From NCBI RefSeq assembly GCF_004136315.1, contig NZ_CP029562.1, positions 2,356,001-2,420,000 on the forward strand: DNA of 64,000 bases, given 5' to 3'. Source of the DNA: Mesorhizobium sp. Pch-S. Lineage in GTDB: Bacteria > Pseudomonadota > Alphaproteobacteria > Rhizobiales > Rhizobiaceae. The notes under the pieces are model-generated. The model searched no databases. It was not told the origin of the DNA and worked only from the letters and a program-made list of their open reading frames with translations. Below, piece by piece: positions 19,652-27,448 of this stretch. Position 1 is the stretch's first letter. Every line of letters starts with the position of its first letter. The position numbers were made by a program, and so were the translations under genes.

Positions 19652-20209
19652 TTACATCTTGGGCAGCAGAACCTTGTCGATGACGTGGATGACGCCATTC
19701 GACTGTTCGACATCGGCGATCGTGACATGGGCGACGTTGCCGCTTTCATCGGTCACGGTGACCTTGCCACCCTTCTCCTTCAGCGTCAGCTCGCAACCGC
19801 CGGCGGTCTTGACCTTGTGTGCGCCGCCATCAGCCTTGACCATCTTGGCGACGTCGGCCGACATCGCCTTGGCGGCAACGACATGGCAGGTGAGGATCTT
19901 GGTGAGCTTGTCCTTGTTTTCCGGCTTCAGCAGGGTTTCGACCGTGCCCTTGGGCAGAGCCGCAAAAGCCTCATTGGTCGGCGCGAAGACCGTGAATGGG
20001 CCTTTGCCCTGAAGCGTCTCGACCAGGCCCGCGGCCTTGACCGCCGCAACCAGCGTGGTGTGATCCTTCGAGTTCACCGCGTTCTCGACGATGTTCTTCT
20101 CGGCATACATCGGCGCGCCGCCAACCATCGGGTTCTTGGCATAGGCGATGCCGGCGAGTGCGGATATGGCCACGGTGCCTGCGAACAGCAGCTTGGTGAT
20201 CTTGTGCAT
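19652..20209 (-). CDS. Exported fasciclin-domain protein
   Basis: The protein has 185 residues with a signal peptide ([18 protein letters not shown]) and a single FAS1 domain over about 40-183: [40 protein letters not shown], and the closing [16 protein letters not shown]1 domains mediate adhesion or cell-surface interaction. It lies downstream of an overlapping ECF sigma/RskA-like anti-sigma pair on the same strand. This is the same partnership as SigK/RskA with the fasciclin proteins MPT70/MPT83 in Mycobacterium, so regulation by the adjacent sigma factor is a reasonable inference. Confidence 0.93.
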   Translation of the reverse strand: MHKITKLLFAGTVAISALAGIAYAKNPMVGGAPMYAEKNIVENAVNSKDHTTLVAAVKAAGLVETLQGKGPFTVFAPTNEAFAALPKGTVETLLKPENKDKLTKILTCHVVAAKAMSADVAKMVKADGGAHKVKTAGGCELTLKEKGGKVTVTDESGNVAHVTIADVEQSNGVIHVIDKVLLPKM

Positions 20210-20251
20210 GTCTCAATCTCCTCTGGTTCAACCCTCTTGGGGACAGGAGGA

Positions 20252-20280
20252 GATACGGGACACGATCCTCGCGAGTTTCA
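20252..20280 (-). promoter_or_regulatory. Candidate ECF-sigma promoter before the fasciclin gene
   Basis: Read on the minus strand, TGAAAC (20280-20275) and CGTATC (20257-20252) are separated by 17 bases, similar to ECF-type -35 (GAAC/AAAC) and -10 (CGT) elements. The -10 lies about 42 bases upstream of the fasciclin ATG at 20209. I did not find an equally good match upstream of the sigma gene, so this is only a candidate. Confidence 0.35.
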
Positions 20281-20311
20281 GCCGGTCGGATTTTTTTCTG
20301 CCGCGGTCGGA

Positions 20312-21025
20312 TCAGATGTCTTTCAGATCGCCGGCTGCAACCACGGGTCCGGTCGGCTGCCCGGTCGGCGAGCCGCCTTTCGGCTCGAGGCTGATGGCAA
20401 GAACCGCGCCTTGCCCCAACTTCTCCCGAACATCTGCAGCGGGGCTCAGTTGCGCAGTAGCACCCAGGGGAACGACCCCGACGGAGATCGGCGCATTCGT
20501 GCCCTCGATCAGCCAAAGTTCGAAATCCTTGTCCGCTGCCAGTCGGCCGGAAAGGTGCGACAGCCGCACCTCGTTGCGAACTCCGTCATAGACCGCAACA
20601 TAACGGACATCGCTGCCTTCACCGGAAAGTGACGCAACCAGTTCCGCCTGCGGCGGCGCAGACGGCGCCCCGAGATAAGGGACGGCGATGGCAAGCATCA
20701 GCGCCGCGACGGCAGCGGCGGCCAGGCCGCGCCAGAAAACAAGGCTGGACCAGAGGCCGCCTCGATCCTGCTGCTCCACAGCGTCCGAGAATAGCCTGCG
20801 TTCGATCCCTGCCTTCACCGAGGCCGGCGCCTCCACCTCGGCATAGCCGGCAGCAAGGGGTGAAAGCCGACCTTCCCAGGCATGGACCAATCGCGCGAAG
20901 GCCGGATCCTGTTCGATCCGCTGCGTGGCCGCCTGACGTTCGTCCGCCGAAAGCACGCCGAGCACATACTCCGCGGCAAGCGCGTCGTCGTCGCGTTCCG
21001 GTCCGGTATGGTCGCTCTCGCTCAT
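20312..21025 (-). CDS. RskA-type anti-sigma factor (zinc-free anti-sigma domain, one TM, periplasmic domain)
   Basis: The protein has 237 residues from the ATG at 21025, which overlaps the sigma-factor stop by 4 bases (ATGA), so translation is coupled. The N-terminus (AAEYVLGVLSADERQAATQR, with HAWEGRLSPLA) is the typical cytoplasmic sigma-binding region of RskA-like proteins. One membrane helix (GLAAAAVAALMLAIAVPYLG) follows, then a periplasmic domain with YDGVRNEVRLSHLSG and DFELWLIEGTNAPISVGVVP, the standard RskA C-terminal fold. It would hold the ECF sigma factor at the membrane until regulated proteolysis releases it. Confidence 0.9.
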   Translation of the reverse strand: MSESDHTGPERDDDALAAEYVLGVLSADERQAATQRIEQDPAFARLVHAWEGRLSPLAAGYAEVEAPASVKAGIERRLFSDAVEQQDRGGLWSSLVFWRGLAAAAVAALMLAIAVPYLGAPSAPPQAELVASLSGEGSDVRYVAVYDGVRNEVRLSHLSGRLAADKDFELWLIEGTNAPISVGVVPLGATAQLSPAADVREKLGQGAVLAISLEPKGGSPTGQPTGPVVAAGDLKDI

Positions 21026-21561
21026 CGCTCCAGGCATTCCCGCAATCTGATCAGGCTGCGTCGCAGCCATGTCCGCATCGTGTTGAGCGGAACGCCATGG
21101 CGCTCCGCAAGTTCGGCATAACTCTCTCCCTTGAGATACGCACCCCGCACGGCATCCGCCCGATCCTGCTCAAGTTCCTCCAGGCAATGGTGAATGCGGT
21201 CGGCCTCGCCACCCGCCACCGCCATTGCCTCGGGTCCCGGCGCCGGATCAGCCACATCGAGCGCGGTGTCGATCTCGGCAGCCGGCCTGCGCCGTGCCCT
21301 GATGCGATCGATGGCATGGTTGCGCGCCACCGCGATAAGCCACGACATCGGGCTCAGCTCCGAGACGGCGAAGCGGTCGGCCTTTGTCCAGACCTTGACG
21401 AACACCTCCTGCAACGCCTCTTCGGCTTCCGCGCGATCGCTCAAGACACGCAGGCAGACACCGAAAAGTTTCGCGCTCGTCTGCCGGTAGAGCAGATCGA
21501 ACGCTGCCCGGTCCTTCAGCGAAGTCCGGACGATCAGTCTGGCGATGTCCTGCGGCGTCAT
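21022..21561 (-). CDS. ECF-family RNA polymerase sigma factor
   Basis: The protein has 179 residues. The sigma region 2 core is AFDLLYRQTSAKLFGVCLRV, followed by EAEEALQEVFVKVW and SWLIAVARNHAIDRIRARRR. Region 4 is YLKGESYAELAERHGVPLNT followed by MRTWLRRSLIRLRECL. It is encoded immediately before the overlapping RskA-type anti-sigma gene, as in the SigK group of ECF factors. Likely targets include itself and the fasciclin gene downstream. The inducing signal is not visible. Confidence 0.93.
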   Translation of the reverse strand: MTPQDIARLIVRTSLKDRAAFDLLYRQTSAKLFGVCLRVLSDRAEAEEALQEVFVKVWTKADRFAVSELSPMSWLIAVARNHAIDRIRARRRPAAEIDTALDVADPAPGPEAMAVAGGEADRIHHCLEELEQDRADAVRGAYLKGESYAELAERHGVPLNTMRTWLRRSLIRLRECLER

Positions 21562-21683
21562 CGGTGCCAGACTATGATGGCCGCCGCGCCTTGCCTAGTG
21601 GAGTGACGCTGGCTGCCGTTTCTGCGCCGATTGCAAAGCCAGCGACAGCCCGATAGCCTTTTCCAAGGGCTTGGGAGGGCTGC

Positions 21684-23180
21684 ATGTCTGTCGAGCGGAC
21701 GCTGTGGGAAAACGATGCGATTGGCCTGGCGGCCCTGGTCCGCAATGGCGAGCTGTCGCCGCTCGAACTGGCTGATGCCGCTATCGCCCGGGCAGAGGCG
21801 ACGCGCGGCGACATCGACGCCATTGCAGAGCCCCTCTACGATGCAGCAAGACAGCGGGCGAAAACGATCGACCGCACCCTGCCGCTGGCGGGAGTACCTT
21901 TCGCCATCAAGGACCTCGGCATCGCCATCCAGGGCATCGCGATGCATGGTGGCAGCCGCGTTCCGCCTTTCGTGCCAGATTTCAACTCGGTCCTGACCGA
22001 ACGCTATCTGGCAGCCGGTCTCAACCCGATCGCCACCAGCACCACGCCGGAATACGGCTTGCGGCTCATGACGGAATCCGCCGCTTTCGGTGCCACACGC
22101 AGCCCCTGGAATACCGGCCACACCACCGGCGGCTCCTCCGGCGGCGCTTCCGCACTGGTTTCGGCAGGCGTCGTGCCGGTGGCACATGCGTCCGACGGCG
22201 GCGGCTCCATCCGCGTGCCATCCGCCTGCACGGGGCTGGTCGGGCTCAAGACCTCGCGCGGTCGGGTGCCGCTGTCACCGCTGGTATCGGAGAGCTGGTA
22301 CGGCTTCGTCGTCGACCATGCCGTCACCCGGTCTGTCCGAGACAGTGCGCTGTTGCTTGATCTGACCCACGGTCCGGACCCGCTTTCACCTTATGCGGCG
22401 CGACCACCGCGCGGCACTTTCACGGCGGCAGCAGCCCGCCAGCCTGGACAGCTCAGTCTCGCCGTGTACCGCCAATCACCGCTCGGGTTGCCGATTTCGA
22501 CCGAAACGGTGCAAGCGCTCGACAAGGCGGTGGCGATCGCACGCGAAGGTGGTCACACGGTGGAAGAGATCGATCTGCCGATGATCGACCGAGCGTTCAT
22601 GACCGCCTTTGCGATGTGTGTCGCTTCGGCGGTTGCCGGGTCGCTTCGCATGGAAGAAGCCCGCAACGGCAGGTCCGTCACCGGCGATGTCGAACGCGCG
22701 ACACGCCTGCTCGGACGCTTCGGCGAACTGATGTCCGGCGGCGAGACCTACACCTTGCTCGAACGGCTCCACACTGCCTGCCGTCAGATGATCGCCGCAA
22801 CCGCCCGTTATGACGCCGTGCTGATGCCGATCATCGCACATCCTCCGCTCGCCTGCGGTGCGATGAGCCCGAAAGGTGTCGATGAAGTCATTGAAACCGT
22901 CCTGGACAGGCTGCACCTGACACGACTGCTGAGGGTCCCGGGCTTCTTCTCGCAACTGCTCGACAAGAGCCTGTGGTTCACCCATTGGCCGGCGATCCAT
23001 AATGTCAGTGGCCAGCCTTCCATCGCCCTGCCGGTCCATGTCACCGACGACGGCCTGCCGCTCGGAATCCAGGCCGCAGGTCGCCCCGGCGACGAAGAGA
23101 CCCTGCTTTCGCTCGCGGCGCAGATGGAGACCATTTCCGGCTGGCTCAAGCGGCGCGCGCCATTGCGCGTGCCGCACTAG
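21684..23180 (+). CDS. Amidase signature-family hydrolase
   Basis: The protein has 498 residues. GGGAGGG about 6 bases before the ATG supports the start. It has the Ser-cisSer-Lys triad of amidase-signature enzymes: the Lys in PFAIKDLG, and the Gly/Ser-rich core TGGSSGGASALVSAG followed by DGGGSIRVPSACTGLVGLKT. C-terminal parts (SQPSIALP-like SGQPSIALPVHVTDDGLPLG) also match. It probably hydrolyses a carboxamide. There is no gatB/gatC nearby, so it is not GatA. It is divergent from the ECF sigma gene. The stop codon lies inside a 10-base-arm palindrome. Confidence 0.88.
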   Translation: MSVERTLWENDAIGLAALVRNGELSPLELADAAIARAEATRGDIDAIAEPLYDAARQRAKTIDRTLPLAGVPFAIKDLGIAIQGIAMHGGSRVPPFVPDFNSVLTERYLAAGLNPIATSTTPEYGLRLMTESAAFGATRSPWNTGHTTGGSSGGASALVSAGVVPVAHASDGGGSIRVPSACTGLVGLKTSRGRVPLSPLVSESWYGFVVDHAVTRSVRDSALLLDLTHGPDPLSPYAARPPRGTFTAAAARQPGQLSLAVYRQSPLGLPISTETVQALDKAVAIAREGGHTVEEIDLPMIDRAFMTAFAMCVASAVAGSLRMEEARNGRSVTGDVERATRLLGRFGELMSGGETYTLLERLHTACRQMIAATARYDAVLMPIIAHPPLACGAMSPKGVDEVIETVLDRLHLTRLLRVPGFFSQLLDKSLWFTHWPAIHNVSGQPSIALPVHVTDDGLPLGIQAAGRPGDEETLLSLAAQMETISGWLKRRAPLRVPH

Positions 23181-23218
23181 AGCGGAATGCGATCCGGTAG
23201 AATCGCTCTTCCGCTCTA
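23178..23218. repeat. TAGAGCGGAA palindrome that supplies the amidase stop codon
   Basis: TAGAGCGGAA at 23178-23187 is inverted exactly as TTCCGCTCTA at 23209-23218. The first three bases are the amidase stop codon. Without a T-tract it is a hairpin repeat rather than a classical terminator. It is directly followed by a second palindrome at 23228-23280, a compound arrangement typical of rhizobial intergenic mosaic elements. Confidence 0.7.
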
Positions 23219-23227
23219 TCTCTTTGT

Positions 23228-23280
23228 TGGAGCATGATCTTTTCCGAAAACCGGTTCCCACTTTCCGGGATCATGCTCCA
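23228..23280. repeat. RIME-like intergenic palindromic repeat
   Basis: TGGAGCATGATC at 23228-23239 is inverted perfectly as GATCATGCTCCA at 23269-23280. The interior TTTTCCGAAAACCGGTTCCC, followed by ACTTTCCGG, is the hallmark of a very common intergenic repeat in Rhizobiales genomes (rhizobium-specific intergenic mosaic element type). It sits between the convergent amidase and methyltransferase genes and could form a stable RNA hairpin in either direction. Confidence 0.75.
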
Positions 23281-23285
23281 GAAAT

Positions 23286-23909
23286 TCAGGCCTCGCGGCA
23301 GAACGTACCGAAGTGGAAATGCTGTACCGCGCGCCAGGGTGTGAGATGGTCGTACCGCCTGCTGTCGATGAGCCGGAAGCCTGCACCAAGTGCCGTACCC
23401 AGGGATCGTGCATCGTAGCGCTGCACAATCAGGCCGCTGCACTTTTCCGGGCCATCCGGCGCAAAGGTGCCGATGATCACATGCCCCCCGACAGGCAGGG
23501 CCGAGCGCAACCGCTCGACATAGGCGCTCCGGCTGCTCTCCTCGACCAGGAAGTGGAAGGCGGCACGATCGTGCCAGATGTCGTAGGAACGTTCGGGACG
23601 CCATTCTGTGACATCGGCGACAATCCACTCGACCTTGCCAGCTGATCTGCCCAGGCGTGCCTGCGCGGCCTCAAGCGCGGTCGGCGAGATATCGAGCACG
23701 GAAAGATCGCCGTAGCCGAGGCCCAGAAGCGTGTCCACGAGGATCGAGGCACCGCCGCCGATATCGATGATGCCGGTTTCCGGTCCGGCACCCGTCAGTT
23801 GCAGCAGATCGAGCGAAGGGGCCGGTGTCTCCTGATACCAGCTCACGGCGGTCGTCGCCTTGGTGGCGTAGACGTCCTGCCAATGGGTTTTCGAATCGAA
23901 CCCCGTCAT
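23286..23909 (-). CDS. Class I SAM-dependent methyltransferase
   Basis: The protein has 207 residues. HWQDVYATKATTAVSWYQE at the N-terminus is typical of a group of small stand-alone methyltransferases. Motif I, IIDIGGGASILVDTLLGLGY, binds SAM; SVLDISPTALEAAQARLG and IWHDRAAFHFL are the later motifs. The methyl acceptor cannot be predicted. The thiopurine/tellurite-type methyltransferases have a similar N-terminus, but the match is loose. It is divergent from argB, with 152 bases between. Confidence 0.82.
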   Translation of the reverse strand: MTGFDSKTHWQDVYATKATTAVSWYQETPAPSLDLLQLTGAGPETGIIDIGGGASILVDTLLGLGYGDLSVLDISPTALEAAQARLGRSAGKVEWIVADVTEWRPERSYDIWHDRAAFHFLVEESSRSAYVERLRSALPVGGHVIIGTFAPDGPEKCSGLIVQRYDARSLGTALGAGFRLIDSRRYDHLTPWRAVQHFHFGTFCREA

Positions 23910-24061
23910 CGTGACACCTCTTTGACGGTTTCACCGCTGTTCACGAACAGATGAAGCCGACAATACGCCAAAACAGGACTGCCCGCCTGCAATCGATTGC
24001 CCCCCTCGCCGTTTCCCGCTAAGACCTCGCCGTTTCTTTCCAGCCAGCCGGGAAAATCGCC

Positions 24062-24955
24062 ATGACGGAAGCCGCCGCCAACGCCGAGATGCAGGCCGCG
24101 CTGCTCTCGAGGGCGCTGCCCTACATGCAGCGCTACGAGAACAAGACGGTCGTGGTGAAGTATGGCGGCCATGCCATGGGCAACATCGAACTCGGCAAGG
24201 CCTTCGCGCGCGACATCGCGCTGCTGAAGCAGTCCGGCGTCAATCCCATCGTCGTGCACGGCGGCGGCCCGCAGATCGCGGCCATGCTGGCCAAGATGGG
24301 CATCGAGTCGCGCTTCGAAGGCGGCCTGCGCGTTACCGACGAAAAGACGGTCGAAATCGTCGAGATGGTTCTGGCCGGCTCGATCAACAAGGAGATCGTC
24401 GCACTCATCAACGCCGAAGGCGAATGGGCGATCGGCCTGTGCGGCAAGGACGGCAACATGGTCTTCGCCCGCAAGGCCCACAAGACGATCAAGGACCCGG
24501 ATTCCAACATCGAGCGCGTGCTCGATCTCGGCTTCGTCGGCGAACCGGTCGAAGTCGATCGTACCCTGCTCGACCTGCTCGCGCGGTCCGAAATGATCCC
24601 GGTTCTGGCCCCGGTGGCACCCGGCCGCGACGGCCATACCTACAACATCAATGCCGATACGTTCGCCGGCGCCATCGCCGGCGCGGTCAAGGCGACGCGC
24701 CTGCTGTTCCTCACCGATGTTCCCGGTGTGCTCGACAAGAACAAGAAGCTCATCGACGAGCTGACCGTGGCGGAAGCCAAGGCTCTGATTGCCGACGGCA
24801 CGGTGTCCGGCGGCATGATTCCCAAGGTCGAGACCTGCATCGAGGCGATCGAACGCGGCGTCGAAGGCGTCGTCATCCTCAATGGCAAGACGCCGCATTC
24901 GGTGCTGCTCGAGCTCTTCACCGAGCACGGCGCCGGCACGCTGATCGTACCGTAA
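24062..24955 (+). CDS. argB: Acetylglutamate kinase
   Basis: The protein has 297 residues, the full length for ArgB. It shows [10 protein letters not shown] (ATP phosphate-binding Lys and Gly loop), [12 protein letters not shown] (substrate loop), [14 protein letters not shown], and the C-terminal [35 protein letters not shown] and [11 protein letters not shown]. The N-terminal helix before the kinase core is typical of arginine-inhibited hexameric enzymes. It phosphorylates N-acetylglutamate in the second step of arginine biosynthesis. It is monocistronic here, and a hairpin repeat lies downstream. Confidence 0.97.
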   Translation: MTEAAANAEMQAALLSRALPYMQRYENKTVVVKYGGHAMGNIELGKAFARDIALLKQSGVNPIVVHGGGPQIAAMLAKMGIESRFEGGLRVTDEKTVEIVEMVLAGSINKEIVALINAEGEWAIGLCGKDGNMVFARKAHKTIKDPDSNIERVLDLGFVGEPVEVDRTLLDLLARSEMIPVLAPVAPGRDGHTYNINADTFAGAIAGAVKATRLLFLTDVPGVLDKNKKLIDELTVAEAKALIADGTVSGGMIPKVETCIEAIERGVEGVVILNGKTPHSVLLELFTEHGAGTLIVP

Positions 24956-25034
24956 GGCTCCGCCGGATTGCGCCAGAGCCTTTTGTAGTCAAGTGCAATC
25001 ACTTGGCGTTACAAAATGCGGCGAAAACAAAACT

Positions 25035-25075
25035 TAGAGCGTTTCAGCGTTTCCGTGAAAACGGAAACGCTCTAG
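25035..25075. repeat. Nested TAGAGCGTTTC hairpin at the marR stop
   Basis: TAGAGCGTTTC at 25035-25045 is inverted as GAAACGCTCTA at 25064-25074. Inside it, AGCGTTTCCGT and ACGGAAACGCT form an 11-pair stem capped by a GAAA tetraloop (25046-25071). The MarR stop codon (minus-strand TAG, 25074-25072) is part of it. It separates the convergent argB and marR genes and may act as a bidirectional transcript end. Confidence 0.65.
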
Positions 25076-25560
25076 TCCGGCTGTTCGCCTGCCTTCAGCT
25101 TTCGCAGTTCGTTGTGCTGGAGGTCTGCGGCCGCGGTCATGAATTCCAGGATCGTGCCAAGCTCGGCGTCGCTGAAGGTGCGCAGCATCTTCTCACCCTC
25201 GCGGGCGATGCCGCCATAATAGCGTGCCGACAGCTCCCGCGTTTTTTCGGTGGCTTCGACCACCACCTTGCGCCTGTCTTCCGTGCTGCGCGTGCGGGTC
25301 AGGAAACCACGCGCCTCCAATCTGTCGATCAGTGCCGTGACTGCCGCCGGCGTCAGGCCCGAGACACGCGCAATGGCGCCTGCGGATTGCGGCCCGTGAT
25401 AGAGCAGGCTGAGACAGCGGCCTTCCGCACTGTTGATGCCCATTTTCTCGCGCACCGCCTCGTCGAAACTCTGCGTCTCGTCCTGCCAGCGCATGATGGC
25501 GCTGAGCAGCGCGCCAAGCAGCTCGTCGCGATTCGTGGTTGACGAAGTTATTTCGATCAT
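25072..25560 (-). CDS. MarR-family transcriptional regulator
   Basis: The protein has 162 residues. The winged helix-turn-helix is seen at YHGPQSAGAIARVSGLTPAA, VTALIDRLEARGFLTRTRST, then EDRRKVVVEATEK, which is the canonical MarR recognition helix and wing DxRR motif. It faces the small membrane-protein gene at 25653, with a TCGAA-CAT-TTCGA dyad between, so control of that gene is possible. The ligand is unknown. Confidence 0.9.
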   Translation of the reverse strand: MIEITSSTTNRDELLGALLSAIMRWQDETQSFDEAVREKMGINSAEGRCLSLLYHGPQSAGAIARVSGLTPAAVTALIDRLEARGFLTRTRSTEDRRKVVVEATEKTRELSARYYGGIAREGEKMLRTFSDAELGTILEFMTAAADLQHNELRKLKAGEQPD

Positions 25561-25575
25561 CTAACTATCAATCTA

Positions 25576-25588
25576 TCGAACATTTCGA
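25576..25588. promoter_or_regulatory. Candidate MarR operator TCGAA-CAT-TTCGA
   Basis: A perfect 5-base dyad with a 3-base spacer lies 16 bases upstream of the marR start, in the 92-base AT-rich gap shared with the small membrane-protein gene. It is short, so it could be chance. Position is the main support. Confidence 0.35.
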
Positions 25589-25652
25589 CTGATTTATCAT
25601 TAGATGAAAGTCGCGATGCCGACAAGTCGAACCCTTGAGAAGGAGAGGCCCG

Positions 25653-25808
25653 ATGGCCCAGTCACAGATGTCGCGGGAAGAAGAAATGCGTTTCGCCGAA
25701 CGTTCCATGGAATGGTACGGCTGGGGATCGCCGATCGGCATGGGCATCATGATCGTTGCGCTGGCGATGGCGGCGGTGCTGCTGCGCATCGCCATCTACG
25801 GTCTCTGA
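25653..25808 (+). CDS. Small single-span membrane protein (51 residues)
   Basis: The frame starts at ATG 25653 with AAGGAGAGG 4-12 bases upstream, a very strong ribosome site. The product starts MAQSQMSREEEMRFAERSME, continues WYGWGSPIGMG and ends in a hydrophobic helix IMIVALAMAAVLLRIAIYGL. The charged N-terminus, the WYGWGSP turn and a single TM helix make a coherent small membrane protein. I recall similar unnamed proteins in rhizobia but cannot check. It is divergent from marR and 11 bases from the end of a diguanylate cyclase gene on the other strand. Function unknown. Confidence 0.8.
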   Translation: MAQSQMSREEEMRFAERSMEWYGWGSPIGMGIMIVALAMAAVLLRIAIYGL

Positions 25809-25819
25809 GCCCGATCCTG

Positions 25820-26575
25820 TCAGGCGGCGCGGGAGACCGCGTTGCCGACGATCACCAGATTGCGACCGCGGCGCTTGGCTTCGTAGAGCCGCAGGTCCGC
25901 GCTGCGCATCAGATCGGGCAACGTCATCGTTTCCTGGAAGAGCGCGCCGCCGATCGATACCGTCAACCGGACAGTGCGCTCCAGCGGCCGGAACAGGATC
26001 AGCTCGACTTCCGTGCGGATACGCTCGGCGATGCGGGCGGCTTCCCGCTCGTCGGCGCCATGCAGGAAGGCTGCGAATTCCTCACCGCCGATACGGCCAA
26101 GTATGTCGCCGGAGCGCATCGCACGCTTGATGGCACCGGCGATCAGCAGCAGGGCCTCGTCCCCGGTGAGGTGGCCGTAGCTGTCGTTGATGGCCTTGAA
26201 GTGATCGGCATCGATGATGAGCAGTGCGCCGCCGTTTCTTTCCTTGGCGTTCTCCATCGCCGTGAAAAAACTCTCGCGGTTGAGCATGCCGGTCATGTCG
26301 TCACGACTGGCCTTGTGCGACAGGCGCCTGTGGGCGACGGCCAGCTGGGCATGGGTGCGGGCAAGCTCCCGATGCGCCGCCTTCAACCTGTCGCCTTGCG
26401 CAAACATGTAGGCGCTTGTCGGCCCGGCGATGAGCAACGGACAGACCGTGCCGATGATCCAGGAATCGAGACCGATCAGATCCTTGGCCAGAAAGCCGAT
26501 GGCCAGAATGACCCCAAGCGAGACGAGAACCGCAACCCCAGCAACAGCTGCGGAACGCATGACTATGCTGGTCAT
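25820..26575 (-). CDS. Membrane-associated diguanylate cyclase (GGDEF domain)
   Basis: The protein has 251 residues. Two hydrophobic segments (AVAGVAVLVSLGVILAIGFL and SWIIGTVCPLLIAGPTSAYM) are joined by a short helical linker (about 60-88) to a GGDEF domain. DDMTGMLNRESF opens the domain and RIGGEEFAAFL contains the active-site loop (GGEEF, catalytically competent). No RxxD inhibitory site is seen five residues before GGEEF. It makes cyclic di-GMP from GTP. There is no sensory domain beyond the two membrane helices. Confidence 0.9.
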   Translation of the reverse strand: MTSIVMRSAAVAGVAVLVSLGVILAIGFLAKDLIGLDSWIIGTVCPLLIAGPTSAYMFAQGDRLKAAHRELARTHAQLAVAHRRLSHKASRDDMTGMLNRESFFTAMENAKERNGGALLIIDADHFKAINDSYGHLTGDEALLLIAGAIKRAMRSGDILGRIGGEEFAAFLHGADEREAARIAERIRTEVELILFRPLERTVRLTVSIGGALFQETMTLPDLMRSADLRLYEAKRRGRNLVIVGNAVSRAA

Positions 26576-26740
26576 AACTGCCCTCCCTCCCGGCTGGCGG
26601 CCTTATGACGGGTAGACTTGAAAGTCTTCTTTAAGTGCTGGCTAAAATTTGAACGATCGCGCCAATTTGGCCGCAATCGGTGCCGAAATACGATCGACAA
26701 AGCTGCTTTCGCTTCGCTGGTTTCATGCGATAACTGCGCC

Positions 26741-27448
26741 ATGACCGAATCCCCAGATCCCGCTCGCTTCACCCATGTCACCGACTGGGTGTTCGACCTC
26801 GACAACACCCTCTATCCGCATCACTCCAACCTATTCTCGCAGATCGACGCGAAGATGACGGCTTATGTGTCGGAGCTTCTCACGCTTTCGCGTGAAGACG
26901 CGCGCAAGCTGCAGAAGGAGCTCTATCTGGAGTATGGCACCACGCTGAACGGCCTGATGGAGCGCCATCAGATCGATCCGGACGATTTTCTGGAGAAGGT
27001 GCATGACATCGACTACTCCTGGCTGGTGCCGGACCCGGTGCTGGGAACGGCGATCCGCCAATTGCCGGGACGCAAATTCATCTTCACCAATGGCGATCGC
27101 GGCCATGCCGAGCGTGCGGCACGTCAGCTTGGTATCCTCGATCATTTCGATGACATTTTCGACATTGTCGCAGCTGGACTGACGCCGAAGCCGGCACGCC
27201 AGACCTACGAGAAATTCGCGAACCTGCATGCCGTCAGCGGCCCCAATTCAGTGATGTTCGAAGACCTGGCCCGCAATCTCGCCGTGCCGAAGGCGCTCGG
27301 CATGACCACCGTGCTGGTGGTGCCGCGCAACTTCGAGCCTACTTTTTCGGAGATCTGGGAGCGCGACCCCGACAACGCCGACGACGTCGACTATGTCACC
27401 GATGACCTTGCCGGCTTCCTCTCAACGATCGTCGAAACGCAGATTTGA
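26741..27448 (+). CDS. HAD-superfamily pyrimidine 5'-nucleotidase-type hydrolase
   Basis: The protein has 235 residues from the ATG at 26741. The longer frame upstream is not family-like. Motif I, WVFDLDNTLYPHHSNLF, is followed by a helical cap with YLEYGTTLNGLM. Motif II is FIFTNGDRGHAERAA, the Lys is in LTPKPARQTYEKF, and motif III is SVMFEDLARNLAVPKALGM. This is the SDT1/pyrimidine 5'-nucleotidase group, which dephosphorylates pyrimidine nucleotides or similar small phosphates. Its TGA overlaps the TTG start of the next gene (TTGA), so the two are coupled. Confidence 0.9.
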   Translation: MTESPDPARFTHVTDWVFDLDNTLYPHHSNLFSQIDAKMTAYVSELLTLSREDARKLQKELYLEYGTTLNGLMERHQIDPDDFLEKVHDIDYSWLVPDPVLGTAIRQLPGRKFIFTNGDRGHAERAARQLGILDHFDDIFDIVAAGLTPKPARQTYEKFANLHAVSGPNSVMFEDLARNLAVPKALGMTTVLVVPRNFEPTFSEIWERDPDNADDVDYVTDDLAGFLSTIVETQI

